Assembly: GCF_001687565.2 (NCBI RefSeq)
Contig: NZ_CP016534.2
Location: 1,988,501 to 2,052,500, forward strand
DNA: 64,000 nt
Source: Planococcus antarcticus DSM 14505
GTDB lineage: Bacteria; Bacillota; Bacilli; Bacillales_A; Planococcaceae
Direction: 5' to 3'
Positions 8,650 to 17,974 of this stretch are shown here, piece by piece. The notes beneath the pieces are model-generated. The model worked only from the letters and a program-made list of their open reading frames with translations. It had not been told where the DNA came from and ran no database searches. A program made the position numbers and the translations under genes. How positions within the stretch are numbered: the stretch's first letter is position 1; each line of letters opens with the position of its first letter.

Positions 8650-9772
8650 TTAATTTTTTACTTTCAAGGCTTTATATTCAAAGTCCTTCAATGTCGCTTT
8701 AGGCAATAAATACTTCTGGAAATCAAAAGCGTTCAATTCCTGATCTTCAGCTGCACGATTTGCCCAGTCCTGGTTGGCCAGAGCTGCCTTACCGATAGTC
8801 ACGATATCGGCTCCTTCTTCGTTCAGCAACGATTCCGCTGATGCCGGATCCCCAAGTGTGCCGTTGGCAATGACGACTGTCTTTCCATGCTCTTTCGCCA
8901 GTTTCACCAGCGTAGATCCTGTTTCTCCAAATGCCGGAGCCGCTGCTTGTGGTTCTGCAATGTGGATAAAATCGACACGCGCTCCCTGCAAGGCAGTGAA
9001 GATTTCTGCAGCTTCCGCTTCCCCGCCTGCCCATTTATAGTCCGCGTCGTTCACTTTTGCCTGGGATATCCGGATTCCTACCGGAAATTCATTTCCGACT
9101 TCATCGCGGACTGCTTTGATGACTTCTAATGCAAGGCGAATCCAATTTTCAATGGAGCCTCCATATTGATCAGAGCGCTGATTGGTATAGTCCGTTAAAA
9201 ATTGATCCAAAACATAACCATTTGCCCCGTGGATTTCTACACCGTCAAACCCAGCTTCTTTCGCATTTTTTGCAGAAACCGCAAATGCTTGAATCAATTG
9301 GTTGATATCGTCTTGTGTCAATTCTTCAGGCGTTTGGAACTCTCCTTGGCCACCGTAAAACGCCAATTGCTCGCCTTTCGGTTTAACTGCCGAAGGTCCT
9401 TTTGTGTTGCTGTTGAAACGATTTCCTTGAGACAGTGCACCGGCATGCATCAATTGCATCATAATTTTTGCGCCTTTTTCACGGACAGCAGTTACCACTT
9501 TTTTTCCATGAGTTCGTTTGTTCAGCTGTCGCTATACCAGGCTGATTGGAGTAACCCTGGCTGTAATTTTCATCTGTGTAAGTTCCTTCTGTCATTACCA
9601 GACCGAAACCGCCCCGGGCAAAATTAGCGTAATACTGTGCCATCTCTTCAGTGGCCAGTCCATTTTCCGTCGCACTTGTTCGAGTCATCGGGGCCAAGCC
9701 CACGCGGTTTTCTAAAGTAGTGTTGCCTATTTTGATTGCTGAAAATAATGTTGTTTTTTGTGTGTTGCTCAT
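8650..9772 (-). pseudogene. Old Yellow Enzyme NADH:flavin oxidoreductase, single frameshift
   Basis: The N-terminal part (9479-9772) reads KIGNTTLENRVGLAPMTR and GGFGLVMTEGTYT, and the rest (8650-9498) reads IMMQLMHAGALSQG, GFDGVEIHGANGYVLDQFL, TNQRSDQYGGSIENW and IVTIGKAAL. These are the FMN-binding and HxxN catalytic motifs of the YqjM/OYE family. The frames join at a run of seven A (minus strand) near 9500; with six A the protein reads NSWKKVVTAVREKG without a break. The gene is otherwise undamaged, so this is either a recent homopolymer frameshift, a phase-variable switch or a sequencing error. Monomeric size about 373 residues as restored. Confidence 0.85.
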
Positions 9773-9893
9773 TTTTCCACCAGCTTTCTGTTTTTATAAA
9801 CTTTATAATCCATATTTATTTTCTGTTCCTGACAGACTATATGAGAATGAGAAAGAACAGTCAATTATCCAGCTCAACAAGGAAAATTTTCTT

Positions 9894-10796
9894 CTATTCT
9901 TCAATCAACCCTTGTTCGATAAGAAATTCCAGCGCGACATCCTTCGGTTGCTCTTTATCGACATCCACTCGGGCGTTCATCGCTAACATTTCTTCTTCAC
10001 TGATTTCTCCGGCAAGCCCGTTCAGCACTTCTTCCAATTCAGAATATTGTTCAAGTGCTTCCAATCGCACGACCGGAGCCGCATCATATTTCGGGAAGAA
10101 GTTCAAATCATCTTTTGTCGTCGCCAAGTCGAACAACCCGATTCGGCTGTCGGTAGTAAATGCAGGGATGACGTCTATGTCTCCATTTCGAACCGCTTCA
10201 TACATGATGGCGGGATCAAAGCTTTCCGTAGCGGAAAATTCAAAACCGTATGTTTCTCTCAAGTCTTCGTAGCCATCCCCTTCCCGTTCGTAAATGGAAT
10301 GAGGGCCGCCGAATGTGACATTTTGCGAACGGGTGATGTCCGCTAATTGCGAATAGGTCTCCGCGTCAAAGCCGCTGTCTTTCGAATAAGCCAGCGTATA
10401 GCCGTTTTCAAAACCAAGCGGTTCCAACCAGGTCGCTCCTAATTCTTCCTCATAACCTTCTCTCACCTGCTGCATAACTTCTTCAGATGACTGGCCAGCT
10501 TCTGACTCGCGTTTCAGTACATCTTTCAATCCCGTTCCGGTATATTCGACATACATATCAATATCGCCCTGTTCCAAAGCTGGAGTCAGAATCGCCACTT
10601 CGCCTAAGCCGTCCTGGTACTCAACGGTATAGTCCGAATGCGCTTCAATATATTCGCCCAGAATATAAGGAAGAATATATTGTTCTGTCCAAGGTTTTCC
10701 TCCAATTACTATCGGTTCTGCATCTTCTGCTGCTAAACTGCATCCGTATAACGCGAACGAAGCCAATATCGAAATACCGATCATTTTTTTATTCAT
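9894..10796 (-). CDS. Glycine betaine/choline-type ABC transporter substrate-binding lipoprotein
   Basis: 300 residues. A signal peptide ends in a lipobox (FALYGCS), so the protein is lipid-anchored outside the membrane. The OpuAC-type domain shows IVIGGKPWTEQYILPYILGEYIE, DMYVEYTGTGLKDVL and EAVRNGDIDVIPAFTTDSR, the pattern of quaternary-ammonium binding proteins (OsmX/OpuCC). ATG 10796 is chosen because AGGAGG is seven bases upstream; ATG 10802 is too close to it. No ABC ATPase or permease gene is adjacent, so it is an orphan binding protein here and probably works with subunits encoded elsewhere. Confidence 0.85.
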   Translation of the reverse strand: MNKKMIGISILASFALYGCSLAAEDAEPIVIGGKPWTEQYILPYILGEYIEAHSDYTVEYQDGLGEVAILTPALEQGDIDMYVEYTGTGLKDVLKRESEAGQSSEEVMQQVREGYEEELGATWLEPLGFENGYTLAYSKDSGFDAETYSQLADITRSQNVTFGGPHSIYEREGDGYEDLRETYGFEFSATESFDPAIMYEAVRNGDIDVIPAFTTDSRIGLFDLATTKDDLNFFPKYDAAPVVRLEALEQYSELEEVLNGLAGEISEEEMLAMNARVDVDKEQPKDVALEFLIEQGLIEE

Positions 10797-10973
10797 ATCC
10801 ATTCCTCCTGAAATTTTGTTTTTGATTTTAAAGCATAATAAACTTGATGTTTTTTCATCCGTTAATTTTATCCGAATGTTCGTTGTATAAAATGTAAGGC
10901 GCATCACATATTCATCGTGAATGAGGCAAAATGTTTTAAATGGATTTATTAAATTGGTAAATTTTTAATTTCA

Positions 10974-11012
10974 AAAAGGATTGAGTACCGAAGTGCGGTA
11001 CTCAATCCTTTT
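10974..11012 (-). terminator. Terminator of the mercury operon
   Basis: A perfect 17-bp stem (aaaaggattgagtaccg) with a 5-base loop, A-rich before and T-rich after the stem on both strands. It lies just downstream of the last gene of the merR-merA-reductase operon. Confidence 0.88.
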
Positions 11013-11043
11013 GCCTGTTTATTTTTGTCTATCTGTTGCTATT

Positions 11044-12393
11044 TCAAATCATATAAGCCAAATCTGAAGCTGCTGTCGGATAGGCGTAAATCATTTGTTT
11101 CAAGTCGTTTGTGGTGAGCTTGAATTGAATTGCCGTCGCAAAGTGATTGATCAGTTCATCTGCTTCTTCGCTGATGAGGTGGGCACCCAATATCAAATCG
11201 GAGTCTTCATCGATAAGGATTTTCGCCATGGCGTATTGCTCATTGGTCCGTTTATAAGTATACCAATCGGAGGTATCAAATTTATTGACTCGGATGTTGT
11301 GTCCCTTTTTTCTAGCCTCGTCTTCAGACAATCCGACTGACGCCAATTTCGGCAGTGTAAATACAACTGTCGGCATCACTTTATAACTCGGCGAACGATG
11401 ATTCCCTTTGAGTAAATTTGAAGCCACTACATGAGATTCCATGGAAGCAATCGGCGTCAACGGGAGACCTGCGGTTGCTGCGGCATCTCCTGCTGCATAG
11501 ACACGGGAATTGCTGACACTCTGCAGATACTCATTGACGGCAATACCGCCTTTGCTCCATTCTACGTTCGCTTTTTCGAGCTGTATATCATCTATCGCCG
11601 GAATCCGGCCAGCACCGTGAATTACGAGATCCCCTTCAAGTTCGAGCGATTCATCGCCCGTCATTGCCGTGACAATAAACGAATCGGATTTCTTTTCAAC
11701 CGATTTCACTTCGCTATTAAGATGAATGTGAATCCCAATCGCTTTCGACTTTTCCATCAGTACGTCAACCAATTCGGGCTCGAAGTTTTCCAGAGGACGT
11801 TCTCCCCGTTGGACGATGTGCACTTCAACTCCGGCCCGGGCCGCAATATGGGCGAATTCAAAGGAAACATAACCGCCGCCCACAAAGATGAGCCTTGCTG
11901 GCAGTTCATCCAGCTCCAGGAATTCATCGCTGAGAACAAGATATTCTGAACCAGTAATCGGCAGCGAAACAGGTTTTGCACCACTTGCTATCAAGAAGTT
12001 TTTTCCTGTCAGAACGTCTTCCCCAATCTGGATTGTATCTTCACTTACAAAGGACGCCTGGCCATGGAAGGTGTGAATTCCGGCTTTTCCGAAGCCTTTC
12101 TCGCGGCTTTCAGGGACTGGTTCTGTAAAAGTCCGCTTGAAAGCCATCAATTCCGGCCAGTCGATCGTCACAGTGGACGAAATTCCTTTGCCCTCCATTC
12201 GCCGGGTACTTTCAATCATATCGGCAGCGCCGACGAGCAGTTTTTTCGGATCACACCCCCGAAGCGCGCAGGTGCCCCCAAATGGTCTGGAATCGATGAT
12301 TGCTACTTCCCATCCGGCTTTCTTGCACTTCATCGCGGCGGCCGACCCGCCAGAACCGGTTCCAATTACGATTAAATCAAAAATCTTCTCCAT
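11044..12393 (-). CDS. Class I pyridine nucleotide-disulfide oxidoreductase in the mercury operon
   Basis: About 449 residues. The FAD motif is VIGTGSGGSAAAMKCKKAGW; the redox site is GGTCALRGCDPKK, a CxxxxC disulfide; NAD(P)H binding is VGGGYVSFEFAHIAARAG; ATA-like and GAGRIP motifs follow, with AAGDAAATAGLPLTP for the second FAD contact. The dimerisation domain is present. It is a glutathione reductase/MerA-like enzyme without a metal-binding head and without the C-terminal CC pair of MerA. It follows merA by about 50 bases and shares its terminator, so it is probably mercury-inducible, perhaps regenerating a low-molecular-weight thiol. ATG 12393 is preferred because AAGGAG abuts the earlier ATG at 12402. 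Confidence 0.85.
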   Translation of the reverse strand: MEKIFDLIVIGTGSGGSAAAMKCKKAGWEVAIIDSRPFGGTCALRGCDPKKLLVGAADMIESTRRMEGKGISSTVTIDWPELMAFKRTFTEPVPESREKGFGKAGIHTFHGQASFVSEDTIQIGEDVLTGKNFLIASGAKPVSLPITGSEYLVLSDEFLELDELPARLIFVGGGYVSFEFAHIAARAGVEVHIVQRGERPLENFEPELVDVLMEKSKAIGIHIHLNSEVKSVEKKSDSFIVTAMTGDESLELEGDLVIHGAGRIPAIDDIQLEKANVEWSKGGIAVNEYLQSVSNSRVYAAGDAAATAGLPLTPIASMESHVVASNLLKGNHRSPSYKVMPTVVFTLPKLASVGLSEDEARKKGHNIRVNKFDTSDWYTYKRTNEQYAMAKILIDEDSDLILGAHLISEEADELINHFATAIQFKLTTNDLKQMIYAYPTAASDLAYMI

Positions 12394-12445
12394 CTCATCC
12401 ATCTCCTTTTTTGCATAGTTAAAAAATAGTTAGCTTGCTTTACTG

Positions 12446-14086
12446 TTAACCTGCACAGCAGGATAACTGGGATACATCCTTATCAAAGGTAAGCGCAGCG
12501 AGCTTCACCCCTTCCGCCATCGTCAAATACGGCGTAAGAGTCTCGCTCAGGTTTTCAATTGTCAGCCCAAACTTCACGGCAAGCGTCACGGCATAAATAA
12601 TATCACCCGCATTATTCGCCACGATGTGGCCGCCGAGCAGCTTACGTGTCTTCGCATCTGCCACCAGTTTGAACACCCCAATCGCTTCATGGTTCACCTG
12701 CGCTCTAGGAACTGCTTCCAACGGCAAAACAGAAGTAATAACCGCAAAGCCTTTTTCTTTTGCCTGCTGTTCTGTTAAGCCGACCGTTGCAACCGAAGGT
12801 GACGAAAAGGTGACGCCCGGCACAGTAGTTAAATCTATTTTTACATTCCTCCCACCAACAGCATTTCCTGCAGCCATACGTCCTTGATAAGCCGCGACAT
12901 AAACAAATTGAGGTCCCAGCGTCACGTCACCCGCTGCGTAAATCTGTTCATTGGTGGTTCTGGCATACTCATCAATCCGAATTTCCCCACGAGACCCTGT
13001 TTCGACGTTGGCTACCCGAAGATTTAAGTTTTCTGTATTAGGTGTTCGGCCCGTCGCAAGCAGGAGTTCCTCGGATTCGATCACTCGCTGGATGCCTTTC
13101 TCTACGACATGAACTTGTTTTAAGTTGCCATCCTGTTCAATCCGGTCGTAGGTAATATCGGTAACCACGTGAATTCCTTGTTCGTTCAACGACTTCGTGA
13201 GGACTTCCGATATTTCCGGATCGTATTCCTTGAACAATCGGGAACTTCTTTGAATCAGCGTGACTTCTGCCCCCAGGTGATGGAAGAGCTGGCCCAGTTC
13301 CACACCGATATAACCCGAACCGATGACCGTTAGACGTTTCGGTACTTGTTTCAGCTCGAGCAAGGTCGTACTGGTCAAGTAATCCACTTTTTCGAGTCCC
13401 GGAATAGCCGGCAAAGCTGGAGAAGCCCCAGTTGCAATCAGAAACCGGGTGGCCGATAATTTCGTTCCATTCACTTCAACCGTGTTCCCATCCACAAACT
13501 TCGCTTCTCCTTTGATCAATTCGAAGCCATAGTCATCAATTAAATCGATATACTTTTTGTTTCGCAGTTCCGTCACCAGTTCGTCTTTCTGATTGATGAG
13601 CTGCCCCATATTCACTTTATTCGATGTGGTTCGCAGTCCGGCAAATAGGTTGTTGCCTGCCAAGTGGTTAATTTCTCCGGCACGTAACAGCGTTTTCGAT
13701 GGGACGCAGCCAATATTTACACAGGTGCCACCGACTATTCCCCGTTCTATCATCGCCACTTTCGCCCCATGTTTCACAGCTTCGATGGCGGAAGAAAAAG
13801 CAGCTCCGCCGGAACCGACGATGATATAGTCAAATGCGTCCTTGTTACCCGGTTGCATCGTTTTCTGCTCTAGAATTTCTTCAGCTTTACCGGGCTGGTA
13901 CTTTGCTTCAGCGATGGCACTTTTCGCTGTTTCAACTTCTGTATTTGTCGATAGTTCAAAGACAGCTTTCCCTTTTCGAAAATCGGCTTGGATCTCTTTT
14001 GCGCCTATGCCTTTCAAGGCCTTTGCGATATGCTCTTCGCATTCTGAACAAGTCATCCCTTGAATTTCCATCTGGTATTTTTTCAT
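12446..14086 (-). CDS. merA: Mercury(II) reductase
   Basis: 546 residues. Residues 1-70 form a heavy-metal-associated domain with [10 protein letters not shown]. The flavoprotein core follows: [20 protein letters not shown] (FAD), [13 protein letters not shown] (redox CxxxxC), [19 protein letters not shown] (NADPH) and [17 protein letters not shown]. The protein ends LSCCAG, the vicinal cysteine pair that passes Hg(II) to the active site of the partner subunit. It reduces Hg(II) to volatile Hg(0) in the cytoplasm. It overlaps the end of merR by four bases. No merT/merP/merC transporter or merB lyase is recognised nearby; one HMA domain is present, as in many Bacillota enzymes. Confidence 0.97.
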   Translation of the reverse strand: MKKYQMEIQGMTCSECEEHIAKALKGIGAKEIQADFRKGKAVFELSTNTEVETAKSAIAEAKYQPGKAEEILEQKTMQPGNKDAFDYIIVGSGGAAFSSAIEAVKHGAKVAMIERGIVGGTCVNIGCVPSKTLLRAGEINHLAGNNLFAGLRTTSNKVNMGQLINQKDELVTELRNKKYIDLIDDYGFELIKGEAKFVDGNTVEVNGTKLSATRFLIATGASPALPAIPGLEKVDYLTSTTLLELKQVPKRLTVIGSGYIGVELGQLFHHLGAEVTLIQRSSRLFKEYDPEISEVLTKSLNEQGIHVVTDITYDRIEQDGNLKQVHVVEKGIQRVIESEELLLATGRTPNTENLNLRVANVETGSRGEIRIDEYARTTNEQIYAAGDVTLGPQFVYVAAYQGRMAAGNAVGGRNVKIDLTTVPGVTFSSPSVATVGLTEQQAKEKGFAVITSVLPLEAVPRAQVNHEAIGVFKLVADAKTRKLLGGHIVANNAGDIIYAVTLAVKFGLTIENLSETLTPYLTMAEGVKLAALTFDKDVSQLSCCAG

Positions 14087-14490
14087 GTCTGCTCCTCCTC
14101 CATCAAAACCTCAATAATCGGACAGCCATGCAGATCCTTCTCATCTGGACACCGGTCTTTCAACTCACTCAGCATCTGTTCTACACGCTTTAAATCCGCA
14201 ATTTGCTTCTGAACTTCTACTTCTTTTCTGGACACAAAACCGAACATATCTTCACAGCGCACAGTGTCCTGATCCACGACACCGAGTAATTTGTGAATTT
14301 CACTTAACGCAAATCCCAGTTCCTGCAAACGTCGGATAAATCCAACGCGTTTAATCGTTTCTTCTGAATACATCCGATAACCCGCACTGTTTCGGGCAGG
14401 TTCTCTCAAAAGCCCTTTTCGTTCATAATACCGGATTGTTTCCTTGTTCACACCGCACTGTTCAGCCAGTTCACTGATTCGATAGCTCAA
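14083..14490 (-). CDS. merR: MerR mercury-responsive transcription regulator
   Basis: About 135 residues. The N-terminal winged helix reads [26 protein letters not shown], followed by a long coiled helix and the metal-binding loop. The three Hg-ligand cysteines are visible: one in VRCEDMF and two in [16 protein letters not shown], in the same spacing as the Bacillus MerR. TTG 14490 is taken as start because GAGGTG lies six bases upstream and the protein then aligns with other MerR N-termini; an ATG at 14520 lies inside the operator and upstream of the -10. It represses, and with Hg(II) activates, its own operon merR-merA-reductase. Confidence 0.93.
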   Translation of the reverse strand: MSYRISELAEQCGVNKETIRYYERKGLLREPARNSAGYRMYSEETIKRVGFIRRLQELGFALSEIHKLLGVVDQDTVRCEDMFGFVSRKEVEVQKQIADLKRVEQMLSELKDRCPDEKDLHGCPIIEVLMEEEQT

Positions 14491-14508
14491 TTTTTTCACC
14501 TCGAAAAA

Positions 14509-14540
14509 AGTATAAACCATGTACCATGGTACATGGTCAA
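14509..14540 (-). promoter_or_regulatory. MerR-type promoter with palindromic operator
   Basis: Minus strand: -35 TTGACC (14540-14535), a 20-bp spacer and -10 TATACT (14514-14509). A perfect 20-bp palindrome, ccatgtaccatggtacatgg (14517-14536), overlaps the -35 and fills the spacer. Over-long 19-20 bp spacers with a dyad inside are the hallmark of promoters that MerR untwists when it binds mercury. The start of transcription would fall near 14502, giving a short leader before the TTG of merR. Confidence 0.88.
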
Positions 14541-14571
14541 ATGTTAGGTACTTTAATCTGTACAGTCTAAA

Positions 14572-14617
14572 AATTGCACCACCATCAATAGCCGGGCTAA
14601 ACGATGGTGGTGCAATT
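14572..14617. repeat. 15-bp perfect inverted repeat upstream of the mer promoter
   Basis: Arms aattgcaccaccatc (14572-14586) and its complement (14603-14617) flank a 16-base loop. It has no T tract, so it is not a standard terminator. It may be a remnant of a mobile element or an insulating hairpin for whatever lies upstream. No gene was supported between 14618 and 14755. Confidence 0.6.
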
Positions 14618-14755
14618 CAATTGGTCTATTCTGTTTTAGTTGTTGCAAGATGGCCTAGTTATATGATGACTTTGAAAAACATTGAGGGAACTCCGACAAG
14701 ACTTTTATGAAATAGAAGTAACGGAAATACTGCTATTGAACGATTTCTATTGTCA

Positions 14756-15460
14756 TTAGATCAGTTTTTGTTTCTTCATCCAACGGTTTCGAACAAGAAT
14801 CGGGACGAAAGTCAATACGATAAATACCACAACGGCCATACTGATGATTTTGGGATTTCCACTGACAAAACTGCTGCCAAGAAAATTATAAGCAAAGGTG
14901 CCGGGAATAATCCCAATTAATGTCGCCAGTGCAAAAGAAGAAAACCGTACCTTTGCAAAAGCTGCCAAATAGCTGATCAAGTCAAAGTTAATGACTGGAA
15001 TCAAGCGAAACAGTAAGACATAAAAAAAGCCGTTTTGCTCCATCTGCCCCTGAATTTTCGCGGCATTTCCGGACCATTGTTTTTTGACCAGGCTTTTTCC
15101 TAGTTTTTTGCGACGTAAAAAGACAGCAGTGCCCCGAGCGTGGCACCGATAATGGTGTAGAGAGTCCCCAGCCAAGCACCAAACGCCAAGCCGCCGGCGA
15201 TCGACAAGACCGATGCCGGAAAAAAGATCAGTGGACGGACGGTTTAGAGGACAATGTAGAGAAGAGGATCCTAGAATCCGATCGATAAAATCCAGTTGCG
15301 AATGCTGTTTGCATCCACTTGAAACACCGAACGGCTGAGCCAAATCACCGACCCAACAATCATAACTATCAGAAGCCATTTCCCTACTTGAAAACCCGTG
15401 GTTTTTTTCATAAACTATCGCTTTTCGCGTACAAGGTTGCTTCAACTTTTTCACTTTCAT
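14756..15460 (-). pseudogene. TVP38/TMEM64 (DedA-like) membrane protein, decayed
   Basis: The intact C-terminal part reads FFYVLLFRLIPVINFDLISYLAAFAKVRFSSFA and GIIPGTFAYNFLGSSF, the SNARE-associated/TVP38 signature. The N-terminal half lies in another frame, starting near 15411 (MKKTTGFQVGKW) and containing in-frame TAG and TAA codons in the GF-DPLLYIVL-TVRPL region (about 15270 and 15243). A frameshift in an A6 run near 15108 joins the two halves. TVP38 proteins are often found with Gram-positive mer operons, so this was probably linked to the neighbouring mercury genes. Two nonsense codons plus a frameshift make real decay more likely than sequencing error. Confidence 0.75.
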
Positions 15461-15658
15461 CTGCTCTAACCATCTTTATCATTCCCTTTCCTGAACTAAA
15501 TGATCTTATCAACAATTAAAATAATTATGTAAAAGGTTCCTTTGGCCCTCTTTGGTATTTTTCAAGACATTTAAATCGCGTGAGTTGAACGGGAGTATGG
15601 ATTGGGTGCGGAGACATGTACTATACTGAAATCACTATACATAGAAAAGGTGAATGAA

Positions 15659-16240
15659 ATGCTCGATACACACGCCAGAAAACATGTTCAACCGACCTTC
15701 GATAAAACGGCTGATTTACTATTGAAAACGGGCTTTTCTGCAGATGTCGTCACCAAGATCGCCTTTGTCATCGGCAGCTCTGCTGGCCTGTTTATTTACC
15801 TGGACCAGCCTATATGGGCAATTTTGGTCCTTTGGTTCTCCGGCTTTTTAGATGCTGTTGATGGCACGATGGCTAGAAAAACCAAACCATCCTCCTGGGG
15901 GACGCTGTTGGACATCAACTTTGACAGGTTAGTTGAAATTAGTGTCATTTTAGGATTAGCCTTCCGCTTCCCCGATTCGATGTGGGCTTTGCTACTACTG
16001 AGTGTTTCCATCATTGTCGCGATGACCGTGTTTCTGACAGTTGGCGCATTATCAGAAAAACAAGGCACGAAATCATTCTATTATCAGGCGGGGCTCGGGG
16101 AACGGACAGAAGGATTTCTACTCTTTACCTTAATGATTGTCTTTTCTCCCTACCTAACCGTATTTACCTTGTTATTCATCGCCATGCAAATCTTTACGAT
16201 TTTCCAGCGGATGACAGAAGCCATACGAATTTTAGGATAG
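15659..16240 (+). CDS. CDP-alcohol phosphatidyltransferase-family membrane protein
   Basis: 193 residues from ATG 15659, which has AAAGG upstream; a longer TTG-type start at 15602 is less likely. The signature D-x2-D-G-x2-A-R-x8-G-x3-D-x3-D is complete: FLDAVDGTMARKTKPSSWG then TLLDINFD. About five to six hydrophobic segments. The family transfers a phosphatidyl group from CDP-diacylglycerol to an alcohol such as glycerol phosphate, serine or inositol; the acceptor is not evident. It is alone on the plus strand between minus-strand genes, so it likely has its own promoter. Confidence 0.85.
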   Translation: MLDTHARKHVQPTFDKTADLLLKTGFSADVVTKIAFVIGSSAGLFIYLDQPIWAILVLWFSGFLDAVDGTMARKTKPSSWGTLLDINFDRLVEISVILGLAFRFPDSMWALLLLSVSIIVAMTVFLTVGALSEKQGTKSFYYQAGLGERTEGFLLFTLMIVFSPYLTVFTLLFIAMQIFTIFQRMTEAIRILG

Positions 16241-16384
16241 AAACGAAGTATGTGTGACGTATAGTGAACTCTTGCTATCCAGTAATATTTCTAGGTTTAT
16301 CACAAAGTATAACTGGAAATTTATGAAGCGAGTTCCGCCACTTTATTCCTTACTGTATTTAACTTCTTTTTTTGATCATTTTTG

Positions 16385-16711
16385 TTAATGATTGAAAAAT
16401 TGCTCCAGGAATGCTCTCGCTTGATCAGGCGTTTTGGCATTGGCGCTGTGAAGATGCCCTAACTTACGATCGTTTTGAAAGACGAGCAGGCTGGGTATAC
16501 CCATCACTTCTTGTTGATTCGCAATTTCTTCAAATTGATCTTTATCGATGGAATACGTTGAGATCACTTGAAATTCCGACAGTACCTCGCCTATAAACAT
16601 ATCCATCCGTTTACAGTCGGGACACCAGTCAGCGTAAAATTTTATGAAGACGGGCTGATCCTGACTGATAGTTTCTTTAAATTGAGCTTCTGATAAGAGT
16701 TTCTCGAACAT
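16385..16711 (-). CDS. Thioredoxin-family protein
   Basis: 108 residues from ATG 16711, seven bases after GAGGAGG. The thioredoxin core is FIKFYADWCPDCKRMDMF, with a WCPDC active site in place of WCGPC, and GIPSLLVFQNDRKL, with the conserved cis-proline. Cytoplasmic, with no signal peptide. Probably a disulfide reductase specialised by the Pro-Asp dipeptide, as in YtpP/TRP14-like thioredoxins. Monocistronic by spacing. Positions 16241-16384 are without a gene. Confidence 0.88.
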   Translation of the reverse strand: MFEKLLSEAQFKETISQDQPVFIKFYADWCPDCKRMDMFIGEVLSEFQVISTYSIDKDQFEEIANQQEVMGIPSLLVFQNDRKLGHLHSANAKTPDQARAFLEQFFNH

Positions 16712-16883
16712 GTTACTTCCTCCTCTGCCTGACATTTAGTCTATGTCATAATAAGATTATAATAGATGATTCGCACTTAAAATATGAGGTGCGTTAAGTT
16801 CCGGAATATACCCGTCTGCTTGAAGCTGATGTAACGCATCTTACAGTCTTCCGTGTTAATACATGTAAAATTAATGCGATGCA

Positions 16884-17153
16884 TTAACCTGATTGCTTAT
16901 TTTCTAGTTCCATTATTTCCTTATATGTGTAATAGCCATTACGCATTTTTAAGAGCGGAAAACCTTGTCTTTTTTTCTCGATAGGTACATCCTGAAGTAA
17001 ACTGCGGTGCTCAAAAATATTAAAGGATTGAAAAGAGATAGCCATCTCATTCAGCTTACTTTCCGCTTTTTTACATTTGGTGCATCCAGGAACTATTAAT
17101 AAAAGATAATCAGACGACTTCCTATTTAGAAGAAAAGAGGGAATTTTAACCAT
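16884..17153 (-). CDS. Small glutaredoxin-like thiol protein
   Basis: Up to 89 residues, with DYLLLIVPGCTKCKKAESKLNEM (CxxC at the start of a helix), QSFNIFEHRS and GFPLLKMRNGYYTYKEIMELE, which matches the glutaredoxin fold with its Pro loop. The ATG at 17153 shares the CCATGG sequence with the start of the divergent Crp/Fnr gene, leaving no room for a separate promoter. A shorter TTG start a few codons inside is therefore possible. No good ribosome site is visible, so the exact start is uncertain. It may be controlled by the adjacent regulator. Confidence 0.55.
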   Translation of the reverse strand: MVKIPSFLLNRKSSDYLLLIVPGCTKCKKAESKLNEMAISFQSFNIFEHRSLLQDVPIEKKRQGFPLLKMRNGYYTYKEIMELENKQSG

Positions 17154-17832
17154 GGATAAACTGACACTCCTTTCGCATATCAATCTCTTTGATGAACTGC
17201 CAATGGAAGATATGAAGTTGATTGATGACAACAGTACAATGACACCCGTGAAGAAAGGGACACAAATTCTGATTCCCGAACAACCCCTGGACGTATTATT
17301 CTTTCTGAAGAAAGGGCAAGTTCGTTTGTATCGAATGACCCCTAAAGGAAAACAGTTCACTACGGATATCCTTGTAGACGGCAATGTTTTTGGAGAAACG
17401 GAATCCTTCATGCTGACGGATAAACAAACCTATGCAGAGGCAATGACCGACTGCTATCTGTGCACAATGGATAAAGGGAAATTCGAATCTTTTATTCGGA
17501 CCACACCAGATGTATCCATCAAACTCATTCAAATTTTATCGGATCGGCTGAAAGAAACCTATGATCTCAGTGAAAAGATCGCCCTCGGCGATGTCCGCTA
17601 CCGTACGCTTTTCCTGTTACTTAAAATGAGCGAAAAAAGTGGAAAGCGAGACAAGGAATGGCAATCCATTGCGATGAAAATTACCCACGAAGACATTGCT
17701 ACGATGGTTGGATCCTCACGGGAAACCATTTCGCTTCTGATGAGCAAATTGAAAAAAGAAGGATTACTTAAGAAAACACTTTTGGGATACTCCATCAAAG
17801 CCGATGAGATAAAGAAAATCCTGATTGAGTAA
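17152..17832 (+). CDS. Crp/Fnr-family transcription regulator
   Basis: 226 residues. Residues 10-125 form a cyclic-nucleotide-type beta-roll (EQPLDVLFFLKKGQVRLYRMTPKGKQ, GNVFGETESFML), followed by the dimer helix (SVKLIQILSDRLKETYDLSEKIALGDVRYR). The C-terminal helix-turn-helix is ITHEDIATMVGSSRETISLLMSKLKKEGL. There is no N-terminal cysteine cluster, so it is not an Fe-S Fnr. The effector is unknown. A GAGGG site precedes the ATG. Its position among thioredoxin-like genes suggests a redox or stress regulon, which is inference. Confidence 0.88.
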   Translation: MDKLTLLSHINLFDELPMEDMKLIDDNSTMTPVKKGTQILIPEQPLDVLFFLKKGQVRLYRMTPKGKQFTTDILVDGNVFGETESFMLTDKQTYAEAMTDCYLCTMDKGKFESFIRTTPDVSIKLIQILSDRLKETYDLSEKIALGDVRYRTLFLLLKMSEKSGKRDKEWQSIAMKITHEDIATMVGSSRETISLLMSKLKKEGLLKKTLLGYSIKADEIKKILIE

Positions 17833-17909
17833 GGATTTTCTTTATCTTCTAAAAGATTGCTCAATAAAAAAGTAAGGGAACTTATTTTGCTGAAACAAAT
17901 ATTGCTTTT

Positions 17910-17968
17910 AAAAAACCTTTCTCACCCTACCGCAGAAGAACTGTCGGTAGAGTTCGAAAGGTTTTTTC
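17910..17968. terminator. Bidirectional terminator between the Crp-like and the membrane-protein genes
   Basis: An outer stem AAAAAACCTTTC with its complement and an inner stem CTACCG...CGGTAG, with A and T runs at both ends. It sits between convergent genes. Confidence 0.75.
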
Positions 17969-17974
17969 TATTTA

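Noticed and set aside
14519..14710. 63-codon plus-strand frame starting in the mer operator
   Set aside because: No ribosome site, starts inside the MerR dyad and covers the 15-bp inverted repeat; no family resemblance.
15245..15275. Possible programmed readthrough of TAG and TAA in the TVP38 gene
   Set aside because: A frameshift further on also breaks the gene, so simple decay is more likely.
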